Shown: one piece after another, positions 9,456-19,002 of the stretch
How the letters are laid out: each line of letters starts with the position of its first letter
Numbering within the stretch: the stretch's first letter is position 1
NCBI RefSeq assembly: GCF_022397955.1
Contig: NZ_JAKEUQ010000012.1
Coordinates: forward strand, 1 to 64,000
Direction: 5' to 3'
Length of the DNA: 64,000 bases
Source: Vibrio sp. Isolate32
GTDB lineage: Bacteria; Pseudomonadota; Gammaproteobacteria; Enterobacterales; Vibrionaceae
Notes under the pieces: generated by a model
Seen by the model: the letters and a program-made list of their open reading frames with translations, nothing else
Databases searched by the model: none
Told to the model about the DNA's origin: nothing
Program-made: the position numbers and the translations under genes

Positions 9456-10029
9456 CGGCCTTAGCTTGCCCAAAGGGCATGCAAAGATGAAGTCTCTGTT
9501 TCAATGGTTAGCAGAACAAACAGTATCACTACCAAAAAGCTTGCTATATGAATTGATATCTATCCACGAACACGACAAGTACCTTAATGAACAAATCAAA
9601 ACCCAAGATAACAAGCTTCAAACTATTGTTTATAAAAACGAAAGTGCTCAATTATTCAAAACTATAGCTGGAATTGGCGATCTTACATCCAAATTGTGTA
9701 TTGCCGATGTAAGCTCTCCGAGTAACTTCACTAATGGCCGAGAGATGGCTGCTTGGTTGGGGCTTGTGCCAAGGTAATTCTCAACGGGAGGAAATACCAA
9801 GCTACTTGGTATGAGTAAACGAGGAAATAAACACCTCAGAGCTCTGTTCATCCATGGCGCAAGAGATGTACTCTCTAAACTAGAGACGACAGGGAAAGTG
9901 TTTGGAGAATGGCTTTTGAACCTACGAGCCACCAAACCATTTAATGTAGTGGTAGTCGCATTAGCCAACAAGCTAGCTAGGATAGTTTGGGCGGTGTTAT
10001 ATCACCGGCAAGCTTTTAAGGCTGTTTAG
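9456..10029 (+). pseudogene. IS110-family transposase remnant (C-terminal part)
   Basis: Starting right after the chemoreceptor stop codon, the sequence reads as the C-terminal half of an IS110-type (DEDD/Transposase_20) transposase: GLSLPKGHAKMKSLFQWL, then KTIAGIGDLTSKL and GREMAAWLGLVPR. An in-frame TAA at 9775-9777 replaces the Gln expected in the PRQFSTGG motif. Reading on in the same frame gives FSTGGNTKLLGMSKRGNKHL to a natural stop at 10029. The N-terminal catalytic half is absent. So the copy is both truncated and broken by a nonsense codon. Confidence 0.88.
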
Positions 10030-10258
10030 CTATAACCAACTTTGCAACGCTAATGAACGTGATGACAAAAACGGTCAATCGGCCATATTAAGAACCTGAC
10101 ACAAAAAATAGCAATCAATGCTTTGGGCTTTTTAAGGATAATCTGGCGCGGATATCATCGTGGAGCTGGGAAGCGAGTGCTCCAAACAAGAACTCCGAAT
10201 ACATTAGCGCAAACCAACTCCGTTATTACTTAATGGTAGTTGCAATAACGGGGCGGAC
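10030..10258 (+). mobile_element. 3' non-coding tail of the IS110-family remnant
   Basis: About 230 bp without ORF between the transposase stop and the TrkH fragment. Many IS110-family elements carry a structured non-coding end that encodes a guide (bridge or seek) RNA. A hairpin of that kind is visible: CCGTTATT (10220-10227) with AATAACGG (10244-10251). Assigning this stretch to the element rests on position and structure only; the exact right end is not determined. Confidence 0.45.
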
Positions 10259-10261
10259 CAT

Positions 10262-10690
10262 ACATTTACTTTGGCCGGAAAAATCTTGCTGATGTTCTTG
10301 ATGCAAGTGGGCGAGCGATACCGTACGATCAACCTTCGAAGACTAGTCAAGAAGATCATCATTTTCGCGCTAGTGGCTGAGCTTATTGTCTTTGTAATGC
10401 TCTGTTTCCCATGGGCTCCCGAAATCGGGTGGGCAACAGGAAGCTTTTACGCGCTCTTTCATAAGATATCAATATTCAATAACGCAGGTTTTGCTCTATT
10501 TTCAGACAGTATGATGGGTTTTCTTGATGATCCACTTGTGATCTTTACCTTAGCGGGCTTGCTTATTTTCGGCAGACTATGATTTACAGTGGTCGGCGAT
10601 TTGTCGAGCAACTGGCGTAAAGGTTTTCAGTATCAGCATTTACATTACAGACCAAGATCATGCTAACCGCCACTCCGACTCTCTGTTGTT
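10262..10690 (+). pseudogene. TrkH/KtrB potassium-transporter remnant
   Basis: A decayed fragment of a TrkH-type potassium uptake subunit. Readable pieces are TLAGKILLMFLMQVG, NLRRLVKKIIIFALVAEL, FHKISIFNNAGFALFSDSMM and DDPLVIFTLAGLLIFG. The segment after QVG is missing residues. An in-frame TGA at 10580-10582 sits where Gly is expected; the frame then continues FTVVGDLSSNWRKGFQ before shifting, and TKIMLTATPTL is recognisable in another frame. Both ends of the gene are lost. It begins where the IS110-family tail ends, so the rearrangement probably destroyed a resident transporter gene. Inactive. Confidence 0.8.
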
Positions 10691-10749
10691 TATTGAGAGA
10701 GCTGTTGGTGAATTGAACGAGTGGGCTTTAGGTTAGATATTAATTAGCC

Positions 10750-11886
10750 CTAAAACATCTCAACGTATTCTTCGTAGCCTTCTTCAGCCAATTTATCTGC
10801 TGGGATAAAGCGCATTGCGGCTGAGTTCATGCAGTAACGTAAGCCTGTTGGTTCAGGGCCATCTTTGAAGACATGACCTAAGTGAGAATCACCAAATCGG
10901 CTACGAACTTCTGTGCGTGGGTACAGCAATTTGTAGTCTGTGGTTGTCACTACGTAAGCTTCGTTGATTGGTTGGGTAAAGCTCGGCCAGCCCGTACCTG
11001 ATTTGTATTTGTCTTTTGACGAGAACAAAGGCTCACCGGTAACGATATCAACATAAATACCTTCTTCTTTGTTATCCCAGTATTTGTTGTCAAATGGACG
11101 TTCAGTCGCGTCTTCTTGCGTTACATCGTATTGAAGTGCTGTAAGCTTCGCTTTGATCTCCGCATCAGAAGGCTTAACGTAGGTTTTAGCATTGGCTGTC
11201 GCATTCTTACTGTCGATAATCTGGCGAAGTGTTTTAGGATTATCCTTTCTATCGTCACCGAAGATTTTATCTAAATACTGATCACGACCTGAAGCGTAGC
11301 GGTAGTAGTTATAACGAACCTTACTCTTCTTGTAATAATCTTGATGGTAATCTTCTGCTGGCCAGAACTTCTCAAATTTGATCAGTTCTGTTTTTAGTGG
11401 TGCACCAAAGATTTGAGCCTTGTCGATCTCCATCATAAAGTTCTGAGCAACGTCTTTTTGCTCTTGGTTATGATAGAAAATGGCAGGTCGATATTGCGGA
11501 CCACGGTCTACGAATGACCCTTTGTCATCGGTTGGATCGATATGTCGGAAGAATTGGTCAAGAACCTGTTCATAGCTGACAACATCAGGGTTATAGGTCA
11601 CATTGATCACTTCGATGTGACCAGACTTACCTGAAGAAACTTGTTTGTAGGTTGGGTTTTCTAGCTCGCCACCAGAATAGCCAGAGACAACGTCTGTTAC
11701 GCCTTTTAGTTTCTCTAGATCAGACTCTGTACACCAGAAACAACCGCCCGCGAGTGTGGCGATTTCACTTTTCCCTGAATTAGCCGTTTTATCCATTGTA
11801 TTGGCAGTGCCAGTTTGGCTGACAAACAACGAAATCAGTGGTAGTGCAACCACGAGTGATACCAATATTTTAGATAATTTATTCAT
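10750..11886 (-). CDS. msrAB: Bifunctional methionine sulfoxide reductase MsrA-MsrB, exported
   Basis: A 378-aa fusion. A signal peptide or membrane anchor at residues 1-28 places it in the envelope. MsrA comes first (catalytic GGCFWC with Cys49; SGYSGG), reducing methionine-S-sulfoxide. MsrB follows from about residue 240 ([21 protein letters not shown]; catalytic Cys352 in [11 protein letters not shown]), reducing the R form. Together they repair oxidised methionines in exported proteins. The MsrA-MsrB order resembles known fused periplasmic enzymes of Vibrio and Neisseria. Single gene; about 170 bp separates it from the divergent OsmC-family gene. Confidence 0.94.
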   Translation of the reverse strand: MNKLSKILVSLVVALPLISLFVSQTGTANTMDKTANSGKSEIATLAGGCFWCTESDLEKLKGVTDVVSGYSGGELENPTYKQVSSGKSGHIEVINVTYNPDVVSYEQVLDQFFRHIDPTDDKGSFVDRGPQYRPAIFYHNQEQKDVAQNFMMEIDKAQIFGAPLKTELIKFEKFWPAEDYHQDYYKKSKVRYNYYRYASGRDQYLDKIFGDDRKDNPKTLRQIIDSKNATANAKTYVKPSDAEIKAKLTALQYDVTQEDATERPFDNKYWDNKEEGIYVDIVTGEPLFSSKDKYKSGTGWPSFTQPINEAYVVTTTDYKLLYPRTEVRSRFGDSHLGHVFKDGPEPTGLRYCMNSAAMRFIPADKLAEEGYEEYVEMF

Positions 11887-12088
11887 AGATACCTCATCTT
11901 GACGTTCTTTTTCATTCGATTTTGAATGTACGAATAGAGACAGGTTTTAGATGGAAAAAATTGCACCATTCATGAAAAAAATATGTGTTAGAGAAAATCT
12001 TGCTCATGAATGCTGCCAGTAGTAGGGTGTCGGTACTAACAATAAATAACAGACAGTGATGGCGGTTATCGGTCATCTAAGGAACAGC

Positions 12089-12487
12089 ATGCAAGCAGAA
12101 GTTAAATGGGTCGAAGGTTTTAAATTCTTGGGTCAATCTCAATCAGGCCACTCTATTGTTATGGATGGCAGCGGTGGTGCAACGGCGCCAAGCCCGATGG
12201 AAATGGTCCTTATGGCCGCTGGTGGTTGTAGCTCTGTTGATGTGGTAGATGGATTGAAATCTGCTGGTCAAAACATTACAGGCTGTAACGCAAAACTTGA
12301 AACGACACGTCGTGAAACCGCGCCAAAAATCTTTACCGCGATTAACATCCACTTTGAAGTATCAGGTGACAACCTTGATCCTGAGTTGGTTGCAAAAGTA
12401 TGCGCTGATTCATTAGAAAAATACTGTTCAGTGTGCCTAATGCTAGGTGCAGGCGTAGAAATGACGCACAGCTGGGAAGTCTTATAA
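12089..12487 (+). CDS. OsmC family protein, YhfA-like
   Basis: A 132-aa OsmC/Ohr-type protein. The ATG at 12089 is preferred over the in-frame ATG at 12056 because TAAGGA lies just before it and the family starts near MQAEVKW. The OsmC fold is supported by SPMEMVLMAAGGCSSVDVVD, containing the first conserved Cys, and KYCSVCLML with the second Cys pair. OsmC/Ohr proteins are Cys-dependent peroxidases; the YhfA branch is less well characterised, so its substrate is not known. Divergent from msrAB, which fits an oxidative-stress theme. Followed by a strong hairpin terminator. Confidence 0.88.
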   Translation: MQAEVKWVEGFKFLGQSQSGHSIVMDGSGGATAPSPMEMVLMAAGGCSSVDVVDGLKSAGQNITGCNAKLETTRRETAPKIFTAINIHFEVSGDNLDPELVAKVCADSLEKYCSVCLMLGAGVEMTHSWEVL

Positions 12488-12544
12488 GTTCACAGGGAGA
12501 TAAATGCAAACCTGTATCTGTCGGCTTTGTGTTTAAGTGTCAGG

Positions 12545-12581
12545 ATTGGCGAAATACTGCACTGTATTTCGCCAATTTTTA
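12545..12581 (+). terminator. Rho-independent terminator after the OsmC gene
   Basis: ATTGGCGAAATAC (12545-12557) pairs perfectly with GTATTTCGCCAAT (12564-12576), 6-nt loop, followed by TTTT. It lies between two convergent genes and may also serve the porin gene. Confidence 0.85.
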
Positions 12582-12607
12582 AGCCAATTTATCGTAAAAA
12601 GTTGCGT

Positions 12608-13672
12608 TTATTTTGTAGCTTCTACAAGCACCTTTTCAACTCGCACTTCTTGGTATTCAAAAGAAGGGATTATTGCGTCAACACGTCTATTTTGAGCTCG
12701 GCCTTCTGCGGTATCGTTTGGTGCAATCGGGTTGCCTTCGCCTTCACCGGATGCTGAAATACGGTCGGCTTGAATACCTTGTTCTTCGATGTATTTTGCT
12801 ACAGCATCTGCTCTTTTCTTGGACAGCATCATGTTGTACTCTGCCGCACCTGTTGAATCTGTGTGTCCAACTAGAATCACTGACGACTGAGGGTAAGATT
12901 GAAGAACATCAACAATAGATTTTAGTGCCATTTTACCGCTTGTCGATAGGGTTGAGCTGTTGGTTGCGAATATTTCTTGAGAGTAGCTCTGTGCCTGTTC
13001 TTTAGTCACTACAACTGTTGTATTTTCTTCGACCATGACTACGGGCTCTACCACTGGCGCAGACGGAGCTTGTGTCACGACTGCAGCTGCAGCTGCAGCT
13101 GCCGCCGATGCTGTTGTGTAGCCTGTACCAAAATTGTAGCTAAAGCCAACAGACAGTAGGTTAGAGTTTAGGTTTTGAACGTAGTTGTCGTCGAAGTCGT
13201 CAAAGTACTGGTATTCAACACGTAGAGCCCAGTCAGAAGAAAGCTGCTTCTCTACACCGATACCAGCAGAAAGAACAACGTCATCTTCGCCACCGTGAGA
13301 TATATACGCAGGTCCCGCTTTGAAGAATACGTCAAACTCTTTTTGTACGGGCAGACGGTACATCGGGGTTAGTGAGATTGCGATTAGCGGATCGCTGAAT
13401 GCTGCAGTAGTTCCATTCTTTGAAAAACTAGTTTTGTAATCACCTAAGAAGTCAGAGCTTAACTCGATACCAAGTCTGTCAGTGAAGTTGTAACCCGAGT
13501 AAATACCCGCACCAATGGCACTATCATCACATTTAACACCGCTTACACATGCGCTGTCTAACCAGCCAGCACCGACTTTAGCACCAATATACGTAGTCGC
13601 AGCGAAAGAAGGGATAGCAGCGAGGCCTGAGGCCGCTACTATAGCGCACATAACTTTTGAAAGTTTTTTCAT
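12608..13672 (-). CDS. OmpA-family outer membrane protein
   Basis: A 354-aa protein with signal peptide (to about residue 24, PSFAA). Residues 25-190 form an eight-stranded OmpA-like beta-barrel, ending in the strand SNLLSVGFSYNFG. An Ala-run and Pro/Val-rich linker (about 195-225) joins it to a C-terminal OmpA peptidoglycan-binding domain with the signature VGHTDSTGAAEYNMMLSKKR and GRAQNRRVD. It thus ties the outer membrane to the cell wall. The C-terminus carries an unusual charged tail (VRVEKVLVEATK). Two Cys in the first extracellular loop (ACVSGVKCDD) could form a disulfide. Single gene with a 435-bp upstream region. Confidence 0.93.
   Translation of the reverse strand: MKKLSKVMCAIVAASGLAAIPSFAATTYIGAKVGAGWLDSACVSGVKCDDSAIGAGIYSGYNFTDRLGIELSSDFLGDYKTSFSKNGTTAAFSDPLIAISLTPMYRLPVQKEFDVFFKAGPAYISHGGEDDVVLSAGIGVEKQLSSDWALRVEYQYFDDFDDNYVQNLNSNLLSVGFSYNFGTGYTTASAAAAAAAAVVTQAPSAPVVEPVVMVEENTTVVVTKEQAQSYSQEIFATNSSTLSTSGKMALKSIVDVLQSYPQSSVILVGHTDSTGAAEYNMMLSKKRADAVAKYIEEQGIQADRISASGEGEGNPIAPNDTAEGRAQNRRVDAIIPSFEYQEVRVEKVLVEATK
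13081..13102 (-). repeat. CTGCAG hexamer repeat coding the poly-Ala linker
   Basis: Three tandem CTGCAG units plus a partial fourth (CTGCCG) inside the OmpA-family gene. They encode the run of about eight Ala in the hinge between barrel and peptidoglycan-binding domain. The unit length is a multiple of three, so slippage would change linker length without frameshift. Confidence 0.8.
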
Positions 13673-14107
13673 AATCTTATCCTTGGATTAACTCTTATCT
13701 TTATCTGAACTTACCACTAAAACGATCACTTATTGGAGTACGACACTGCTTATCAAAAGTAAATCAAGGTGCAGGCTCAGGTGAATCTATTTTTTCAGTA
13801 ATTATATTGTTAATCTGATTGCGTATTAGAGTCAATGAAATTGTTAGATATTCCATATTCTGATGGTTTTTATTGTTTTTTATCACTTATTTAGGTTACT
13901 TACACTTAAGCTATAGACTAGCCTCATCAATTTGCCAGCAATTATGAGGGGAATAAGTAAAAAACTTGCGCTTTATCATGCTTGTAAACGCAAAAATCCG
14001 CATCAAACATTTTAACTCGGCTGAGTACATGATTAGATAGAGATTCAAACTAAAGCTATATTAGGTGCTTTCTTGCGATTTACATCACGGGAATAGCTCG
14101 ATTTTGT
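13673..14107. other. Intergenic region, 435 bp, no gene seen
   Basis: Lies between the start of the porin gene and the end of phnX. AT-rich. The porin promoter and leader should be here. The only plus-strand frame noticed (23 codons, from about 13945) has no supporting features. Confidence 0.5.
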
Positions 14108-14926
14108 TTATGGACGCTCACCTGCTAGTAAGCGCTTCTCGATATCAGCAATGACACCCGGCAGATCTGCAATAGTATCGATCAGGTAGTGTGGTTTTGA
14201 TTTGTTTAGCTTAACGCTCGCTTTTTCTCGTGCTGCTGTGAGCGTTGCTTCATCTGCATCTAAGTATTCTTGGTAGGTTAATCCTGCTTCGTTGCCTGAT
14301 AACACAAGGCCTACTGTCCACATGCCTGCGTTGTGACCTTCATCGATGCCCGGGGCCGCATCATCCACTTTCACACAGGCTGCAACGTTTGTTGCGCCTA
14401 GGTCAATCACGTTTTTAAGCGCCATGAATGGTGCAGGGCGACCACCTTGAGGTAAATCATCGGTTGCAACCACGTTGTCTGGACGATAGCCGTAATCTGC
14501 TGCTGCAGGAATGAGAACATCCATCACTTCACGTGGGTAACCGGAACAAGAACCGATTTTTACGTTTTTCTCTTTTAGGGTATTTACCACTTCAATCGCG
14601 TTTAAAATTGGCGCTGCGTGGTCGGCTACTTTGGCTTTTTGAAGAGGCATGAATGCCGCGTAGATCGCATCAACGTCTTCACTGGTCATCGAACATCCGA
14701 ATTGTGCGTTCCAACGCGTATCAACTGAGGGGATTCGACCTACTGCTTGGATGTGATCCCATTTGCCGATACCCATAGGTTCACGAGCTTCTGCTAAGTC
14801 AATGTCAAAGTCGAAACCTTGTTTGAATGCTTCAACGAAGATGCTGGTTGGAGCAAACGATCCAAAATCAACGATAGTGCCTGCCCAGTCAAAGATAACC
14901 GCTTGGATTGGTGATGTTGTGTTCAT
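14108..14926 (-). CDS. phnX: Phosphonoacetaldehyde hydrolase
   Basis: A 272-aa HAD-superfamily enzyme that cleaves phosphonoacetaldehyde to acetaldehyde and phosphate, the final step of AEP breakdown. The nucleophile Asp13 is in [17 protein letters not shown], typical of PhnX. The Schiff-base Lys is Lys55 in [10 protein letters not shown]. The SGYPREVM and [12 protein letters not shown] motifs complete the HAD core. The ATG at 14926 is chosen because AAAGGA lies just upstream and the length then fits the family; an upstream in-frame ATG exists at 14953. Third gene of the phnW-pbfA-phnX unit, 79 bp after pbfA. Confidence 0.95.
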   Translation of the reverse strand: MNTTSPIQAVIFDWAGTIVDFGSFAPTSIFVEAFKQGFDFDIDLAEAREPMGIGKWDHIQAVGRIPSVDTRWNAQFGCSMTSEDVDAIYAAFMPLQKAKVADHAAPILNAIEVVNTLKEKNVKIGSCSGYPREVMDVLIPAAADYGYRPDNVVATDDLPQGGRPAPFMALKNVIDLGATNVAACVKVDDAAPGIDEGHNAGMWTVGLVLSGNEAGLTYQEYLDADEATLTAAREKASVKLNKSKPHYLIDTIADLPGVIADIEKRLLAGERP

Positions 14927-15005
14927 AGTGGTGTCCTTTCTTGCCACTCCCATTTAAAAGTACGGGAGGGACGAATGTGTTTTAGGTTATTGGTTTAGTG
15001 TTGGT

Positions 15006-16445
15006 TTAAAGGTATTCAAAGTCTTTACAGACTTTTGCTATCGCGTTTTCGAATACAGACAGAGCTTCTTCTAGCTCGCTACGGCTGATGACCAATGGTG
15101 GGCTCAACTGAATCACATTACCTTGTGACACCTTAAAGCTCAGGCCATCGTTCAGACACTGATAAAGTACGGCTTCTGCTTCATCGAACGCGCGGGTTTT
15201 GGTGATATGGTCGGTGACCAACTCAACGCCCCAAAGCAGTCCGATGCCGCGAACGTCACCAATGACTGGGTATTTCTCTTTCATTTGAAGTAGTTGCTCA
15301 CGCATGAATGCACTGTCCGCTTGTACTTTTTCAAGCAAATTCTCTTGCTCAATCACTTCCATGGTCGCCAGTGCAGCCGCGCAGCCAATTGGGCTTTTCT
15401 CGTGGGTGTAATGCCCAAGTGATACTTGCGCTGCCGTGTTGTATTTGTCTTTGGTGATCATGGCGGCAATTGGCAACAAGCCACCGCCAAAACCTTTACC
15501 AATACATAGGATGTCAGGTTCGATATCAAACGCTTGGTGAGTAAACCATTCGCCGCTTCGTCCCATACCGTTTGGAATATCATCAATGATTAACATGACA
15601 TTGTGCTTATCACAGATCTCACGGATGCGCTTCCAGTAAGCTTTGCTTGGAACTTGAACATCGGTGTTACGCACTGCTTCCGCAATAAAGGCACCAATGC
15701 CACCTTCTTTTTCAATCACATACTCAAGGTAATCGGCGTAGTGAACATCACATGATGTCTCACTTTCACCGCCTGAGTTTTGCCCGCGAAGCGATAAAGA
15801 GTCATTAAGCGGGAAAGCACCACGATAAGAGACTGCTGGTGGGATACGTTCTACGCCAGCCATTAACGGGCCCATACCTTCGCGGAAACAGGCTTCACCA
15901 CCGACAGAAATCGCATCCAATGACGCGCCATGGAATGAATCCCACAATGAAACAACTTTGAAGTTGTTGGTGACATGTCGAGCCAGTTTGAGTGCCATAC
16001 CAATCACAGAGGTGCCACCCGGTGCAAACAGCACGCGATTTAAATCACCACCGCAAATCTGTGTTAGCTTTTCAGCGCATTGCACGGCGGTTTCGTTGGA
16101 AAAGCGACGTGGTGAAAACGGCAATGACGCCATTTGCTGAGTCACTTTATTAATGATGTGTGGGTGGCCATAACCTAGTTGATGGACATTATTGCCATGA
16201 AAGTCCATGTACTTTTTGCCCGTCGCATCTTGAATGTAAATGCCCTCTGCGGCTTCAAGTGTGTCTAGGCAAGGCGTTGACATCGCTTGATGGAGAAACA
16301 CGTCAGAGTCGCGTTTTAACATCGCTTGAGTTGCCTCGTCGTTTAGCGACTCATTCCACTTTTCACGTGCGGGGGTGGTGTTCACATCGCCTTCACTTCG
16401 AAAGTGCGTTGCCTTTAGTGCTGGCTCTTGGTTAGTTATTGTCAT
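15006..16445 (-). CDS. pbfA: PbfA-type (R)-1-hydroxy-2-aminoethylphosphonate ammonia-lyase
   Basis: A 479-aa class III aminotransferase-fold PLP enzyme. The PLP Lys is Lys317 in CIGKGFGGGLLP, and IIDDIPNGMGRSGEWF is the cofactor Asp region. By itself the sequence would be called an aminotransferase. Between phnW and phnX it matches PbfA, a lyase reported from Vibrio that converts (R)-1-hydroxy-AEP to phosphonoacetaldehyde and ammonia, extending the PhnW-PhnX route to hydroxylated AEP. That function is assigned from family and context. The ATG shares one base with the phnW stop (TAATG), indicating translational coupling. Confidence 0.85.
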   Translation of the reverse strand: MTITNQEPALKATHFRSEGDVNTTPAREKWNESLNDEATQAMLKRDSDVFLHQAMSTPCLDTLEAAEGIYIQDATGKKYMDFHGNNVHQLGYGHPHIINKVTQQMASLPFSPRRFSNETAVQCAEKLTQICGGDLNRVLFAPGGTSVIGMALKLARHVTNNFKVVSLWDSFHGASLDAISVGGEACFREGMGPLMAGVERIPPAVSYRGAFPLNDSLSLRGQNSGGESETSCDVHYADYLEYVIEKEGGIGAFIAEAVRNTDVQVPSKAYWKRIREICDKHNVMLIIDDIPNGMGRSGEWFTHQAFDIEPDILCIGKGFGGGLLPIAAMITKDKYNTAAQVSLGHYTHEKSPIGCAAALATMEVIEQENLLEKVQADSAFMREQLLQMKEKYPVIGDVRGIGLLWGVELVTDHITKTRAFDEAEAVLYQCLNDGLSFKVSQGNVIQLSPPLVISRSELEEALSVFENAIAKVCKDFEYL

Positions 16446-17548
16446 TACTTAATGTCCCAGTACATAGCATTCTTAACAGCACCAATGAGAGCTTCAATAT
16501 CAGACGGGTAAACTTCACCAATGTTACCAATGCGGAAGCAGTCTGCGTTTGAAACCTTACCCGGATAAATCACAAACCCTTGCTCTTTCAAACGGTCATA
16601 GAATTCCTTGAATTGGTAATCGCTATGAGTTGGAGAATAGAAAGAGGTGATGATAGGAGAGTGAAGTTCATCAGTAAGTAGTGGTTCAAACCCTAGGGAG
16701 CGCATGCCAGCAACTAACGTGGTTTGGTTGGTGTGGTAACGATTATGACGAGCTTCGATGCCACCTTCTTGCTCAAGCTCAAGCAGTGCTTGGTAGAAAG
16801 CACGCACCGTGTGAGTCGGGGAGGTGAAGCGCCATTTGCCGTGATTGATTTCCATGCAGTGCCATTGGTCAAACAGGTCAAGGCTTAGTGAGCGAGCTTG
16901 GCCTTTACACTTTTCTAGTTCCGATTGCTTAGCAATGACAAAGCCGAAGCCTGGCACACCTTGGATGCACTTGTTAGCTGAGCTGATCATGTAATCGATA
17001 CCTAAGTCAGCAATATCCATAGGGGTGCCACCAAAGCTCGACATTGCATCAAGAATGACTGTCTTGTTGTGCAGTTTTGCCAATTTAGCAATGTCATCAA
17101 TTGGATTCAGCATGCCAGTAGTGGTCTCACAATGCACAATCGCAACATGAGTGATGTCTGAATCCATGGCCAATGCCGTTTCCATTTCGTTCAAGTCAGG
17201 CTGTGATGTTTCACCAGGAGAAACGACATGGCATGGAATGTTTAAATATTTTGCGATTTGAGCAATACGAGCGCCGTACGCACCGTTATCCACCACAAGA
17301 AGCTTTCCATTTTTAGAGATAACGCTACCAATTGTTGCTTCAACTGAAGCGGTACCGCTACCTTGCATTAATACGCTCGTGTATCCCGCTTGTTTAGTCG
17401 CTAAATTCACAAGCTTGCTACGAATCACTTCAACAATGTCTTTGTTGTATTCATCATCCCAAGTACACCAATCTTTAAGCATCGCTTGGCGAACTGTTTC
17501 AGAAGTCGATAGTGGGCCCGGTGTCAGTAATAAGTAATCGTTTCTCAT
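16445..17548 (-). CDS. phnW: 2-aminoethylphosphonate:pyruvate transaminase
   Basis: A 367-aa class V aminotransferase that transfers the amino group of AEP to pyruvate, giving phosphonoacetaldehyde and alanine. Motifs: [10 protein letters not shown] at the N-terminus, [11 protein letters not shown] for the cofactor Asp, and [14 protein letters not shown] with PLP Lys193. The ATG at 17548 fits the usual family length; a TTG six bases upstream is also in frame. First gene of the minus-strand unit phnW-pbfA-phnX. A PhnR-like half-conserved operator lies 23-36 bp upstream, so control by PhnR is likely. Confidence 0.96.
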   Translation of the reverse strand: MRNDYLLLTPGPLSTSETVRQAMLKDWCTWDDEYNKDIVEVIRSKLVNLATKQAGYTSVLMQGSGTASVEATIGSVISKNGKLLVVDNGAYGARIAQIAKYLNIPCHVVSPGETSQPDLNEMETALAMDSDITHVAIVHCETTTGMLNPIDDIAKLAKLHNKTVILDAMSSFGGTPMDIADLGIDYMISSANKCIQGVPGFGFVIAKQSELEKCKGQARSLSLDLFDQWHCMEINHGKWRFTSPTHTVRAFYQALLELEQEGGIEARHNRYHTNQTTLVAGMRSLGFEPLLTDELHSPIITSFYSPTHSDYQFKEFYDRLKEQGFVIYPGKVSNADCFRIGNIGEVYPSDIEALIGAVKNAMYWDIK

Positions 17549-17570
17549 GTTCAATTTCTCGTGATTTAAT

Positions 17571-17584
17571 TTGGACTATACCAA
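17571..17584. promoter_or_regulatory. Putative PhnR operator in front of phnW
   Basis: TTGGACTATACCAA. The right half TATACCAA matches the perfect site before phnT; the left half is degenerate. Distance to the phnW start suits repression or activation at its promoter. Weaker than the other two sites. Confidence 0.5.
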
Positions 17585-17759
17585 TTTGTGCGGTTACTTT
17601 AACAACCAATTTAAACGGTCGTAAATAGTCAAAATGCCATTTTCACAAAAACTTCATATTGAAATTAATCCCTTGCCCTGAGAAATTCATCGATCTTTAA
17701 ACTGCCATTTTTTGTTCATTTAACCGTCATAAAAGCCAGTTAGCTTAATAATCAAAATC

Positions 17760-17771
17760 TGGTACATACCA
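17760..17771. promoter_or_regulatory. Putative PhnR operator in front of the AEP binding-protein gene
   Basis: TGGTACATACCA, one base from the perfect palindrome upstream of phnT. It fits the GT-N-TA-N-AC consensus known for HutC-subfamily GntR regulators except at one central position. It lies 101 bp before the start codon in the 323-bp divergent region 17549-17871, which otherwise shows no gene. Confidence 0.65.
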
Positions 17772-17871
17772 ATATAAATGTGTGCCAACAACATAAATGA
17801 ATTTATGGATATAGCTGTCTCTTGATGGGACTTCTAATTTTTAACTTTGGCATCGGGCCTGACTGGAGAAA

Positions 17872-18882
17872 ATGATGAAAAACCGTTTTATGAAAGGATC
17901 ACTTGCAGCATTAGTCACTCTATTAGCTGGTAACGCTTATGCGGCACAGGAAGTGACGGTTTACACCGCTTTTGAAACCGACATCTTAGCGAAATACAAA
18001 AATGCTTTTGAAAGCGAAAACCCAGGCATCAGCATTAAGTGGGTTCGTGATTCAACCGGGATCATGACGGCAAAACTGTTGGCTGAGAAAAACAACCCTC
18101 GAGCAGAAGTGGTTTGGGGCCTTGCGGGGTCTTCAATGGCTCTGCTTAAAGAAGAGGGCATTCTTAAGCCTTACACTCCTCAAGGTGTAGAAGCGCTACG
18201 TACTAACCTCAACGACCCGCAGTCTACTCAAGCATGGTATGGCAATGATGCATTTTTCAACGCAGTTTGTTTCAACGAAGCGGTAGCAAAACAACTTAAC
18301 CTACCAGCACCTAAATCTTGGGAAGATCTCACTAAGCCGATTTACAAAGGCCACATTGCGATGCCAAATCCAGCGTCTTCTGGTACGGGTTACATGCAGG
18401 TTTCGGCTTGGCTACAAAACATGGGTGAAGACCAAGGTTGGAACTACATGCAGAAGCTAGACCAAAACATCGCTCACTACACGCACTCAGGTTCTAAGCC
18501 ATGTGTTCAAGCGGGGATGGGTGAAGTCGCTATCGGTATCTCGATGGCTAGCCGCGGCGCTAAGCTGAAAACTCAAGGTGCACCGCTATCTGTGATTACA
18601 CCTGAGGGTATTGGTTGGGAATCTGAGGCGGTTGGTCTTGTTAAGCCGTCGGATGCGGCGCAGCGCGTTGTTGACTGGTCTATCTCTAAAGCAGCAAATG
18701 AGCTCTACATCGAAATGTACCCAGTTGTTGGCCACCAAGACGTGACAGCAACAATTGATAACTTCCCTAATGTTGAAAAGAACATGGCAAAAATGGACTT
18801 TGCACGCATGGGCAGCGAGCGTGCAGACGTATTGAAAACATGGTCTGAGAAGTTCGACGCTAAATCAGAGCCAAAATCTTAA
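17872..18882 (+). CDS. phnS: 2-aminoethylphosphonate ABC transporter substrate-binding protein
   Basis: A 336-aa periplasmic binding protein. Signal peptide to about residue 24 (LLAGNAYA then AQEVTVYTAFE). The body is of the iron/spermidine-type binding fold (KWVRDSTGIMTAKLLAEK; NPASSGTGYMQ; IGWESEAVGLVKPSDAAQ). Family and cluster place it as the AEP-specific receptor (the phnS2 type) that delivers substrate to the PhnT/PhnU importer. A hairpin right after the gene would let it be made in excess over downstream products, as is usual for binding proteins. Two ATGs in tandem; the first is given. Confidence 0.93.
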   Translation: MMKNRFMKGSLAALVTLLAGNAYAAQEVTVYTAFETDILAKYKNAFESENPGISIKWVRDSTGIMTAKLLAEKNNPRAEVVWGLAGSSMALLKEEGILKPYTPQGVEALRTNLNDPQSTQAWYGNDAFFNAVCFNEAVAKQLNLPAPKSWEDLTKPIYKGHIAMPNPASSGTGYMQVSAWLQNMGEDQGWNYMQKLDQNIAHYTHSGSKPCVQAGMGEVAIGISMASRGAKLKTQGAPLSVITPEGIGWESEAVGLVKPSDAAQRVVDWSISKAANELYIEMYPVVGHQDVTATIDNFPNVEKNMAKMDFARMGSERADVLKTWSEKFDAKSEPKS

Positions 18883-18937
18883 TCTATCGAACTACTCATT
18901 CAATTAACTATTTAGTTCGTTAGAAGTTAGTAATCAG

Positions 18938-18966
18938 TAAAGGAAGGCTTCGGTCTTCCTTTTTTA
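18938..18966 (+). terminator. Hairpin terminator or attenuator after phnS
   Basis: AAGGAAGGC, a TTCG tetraloop, GTCTTCCTT, then TTTT. A compact stem about 55 bp after the phnS stop and 37 bp before the oxidoreductase gene, so partial read-through is expected. Confidence 0.8.
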
Positions 18967-19002
18967 GTTTTACGCCTTTAAGTCTTAGGTAAGGTACAAC
19001 AA

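Noticed and set aside
13945..14016. 23-codon plus-strand frame between the porin gene and phnX
   Set aside because: Too short and lacking a ribosome site or recognisable features.
15006..16445. Generic acetylornithine or GABA aminotransferase for the class III PLP gene
   Set aside because: Overlap with phnW and position next to phnX favour the PbfA lyase.
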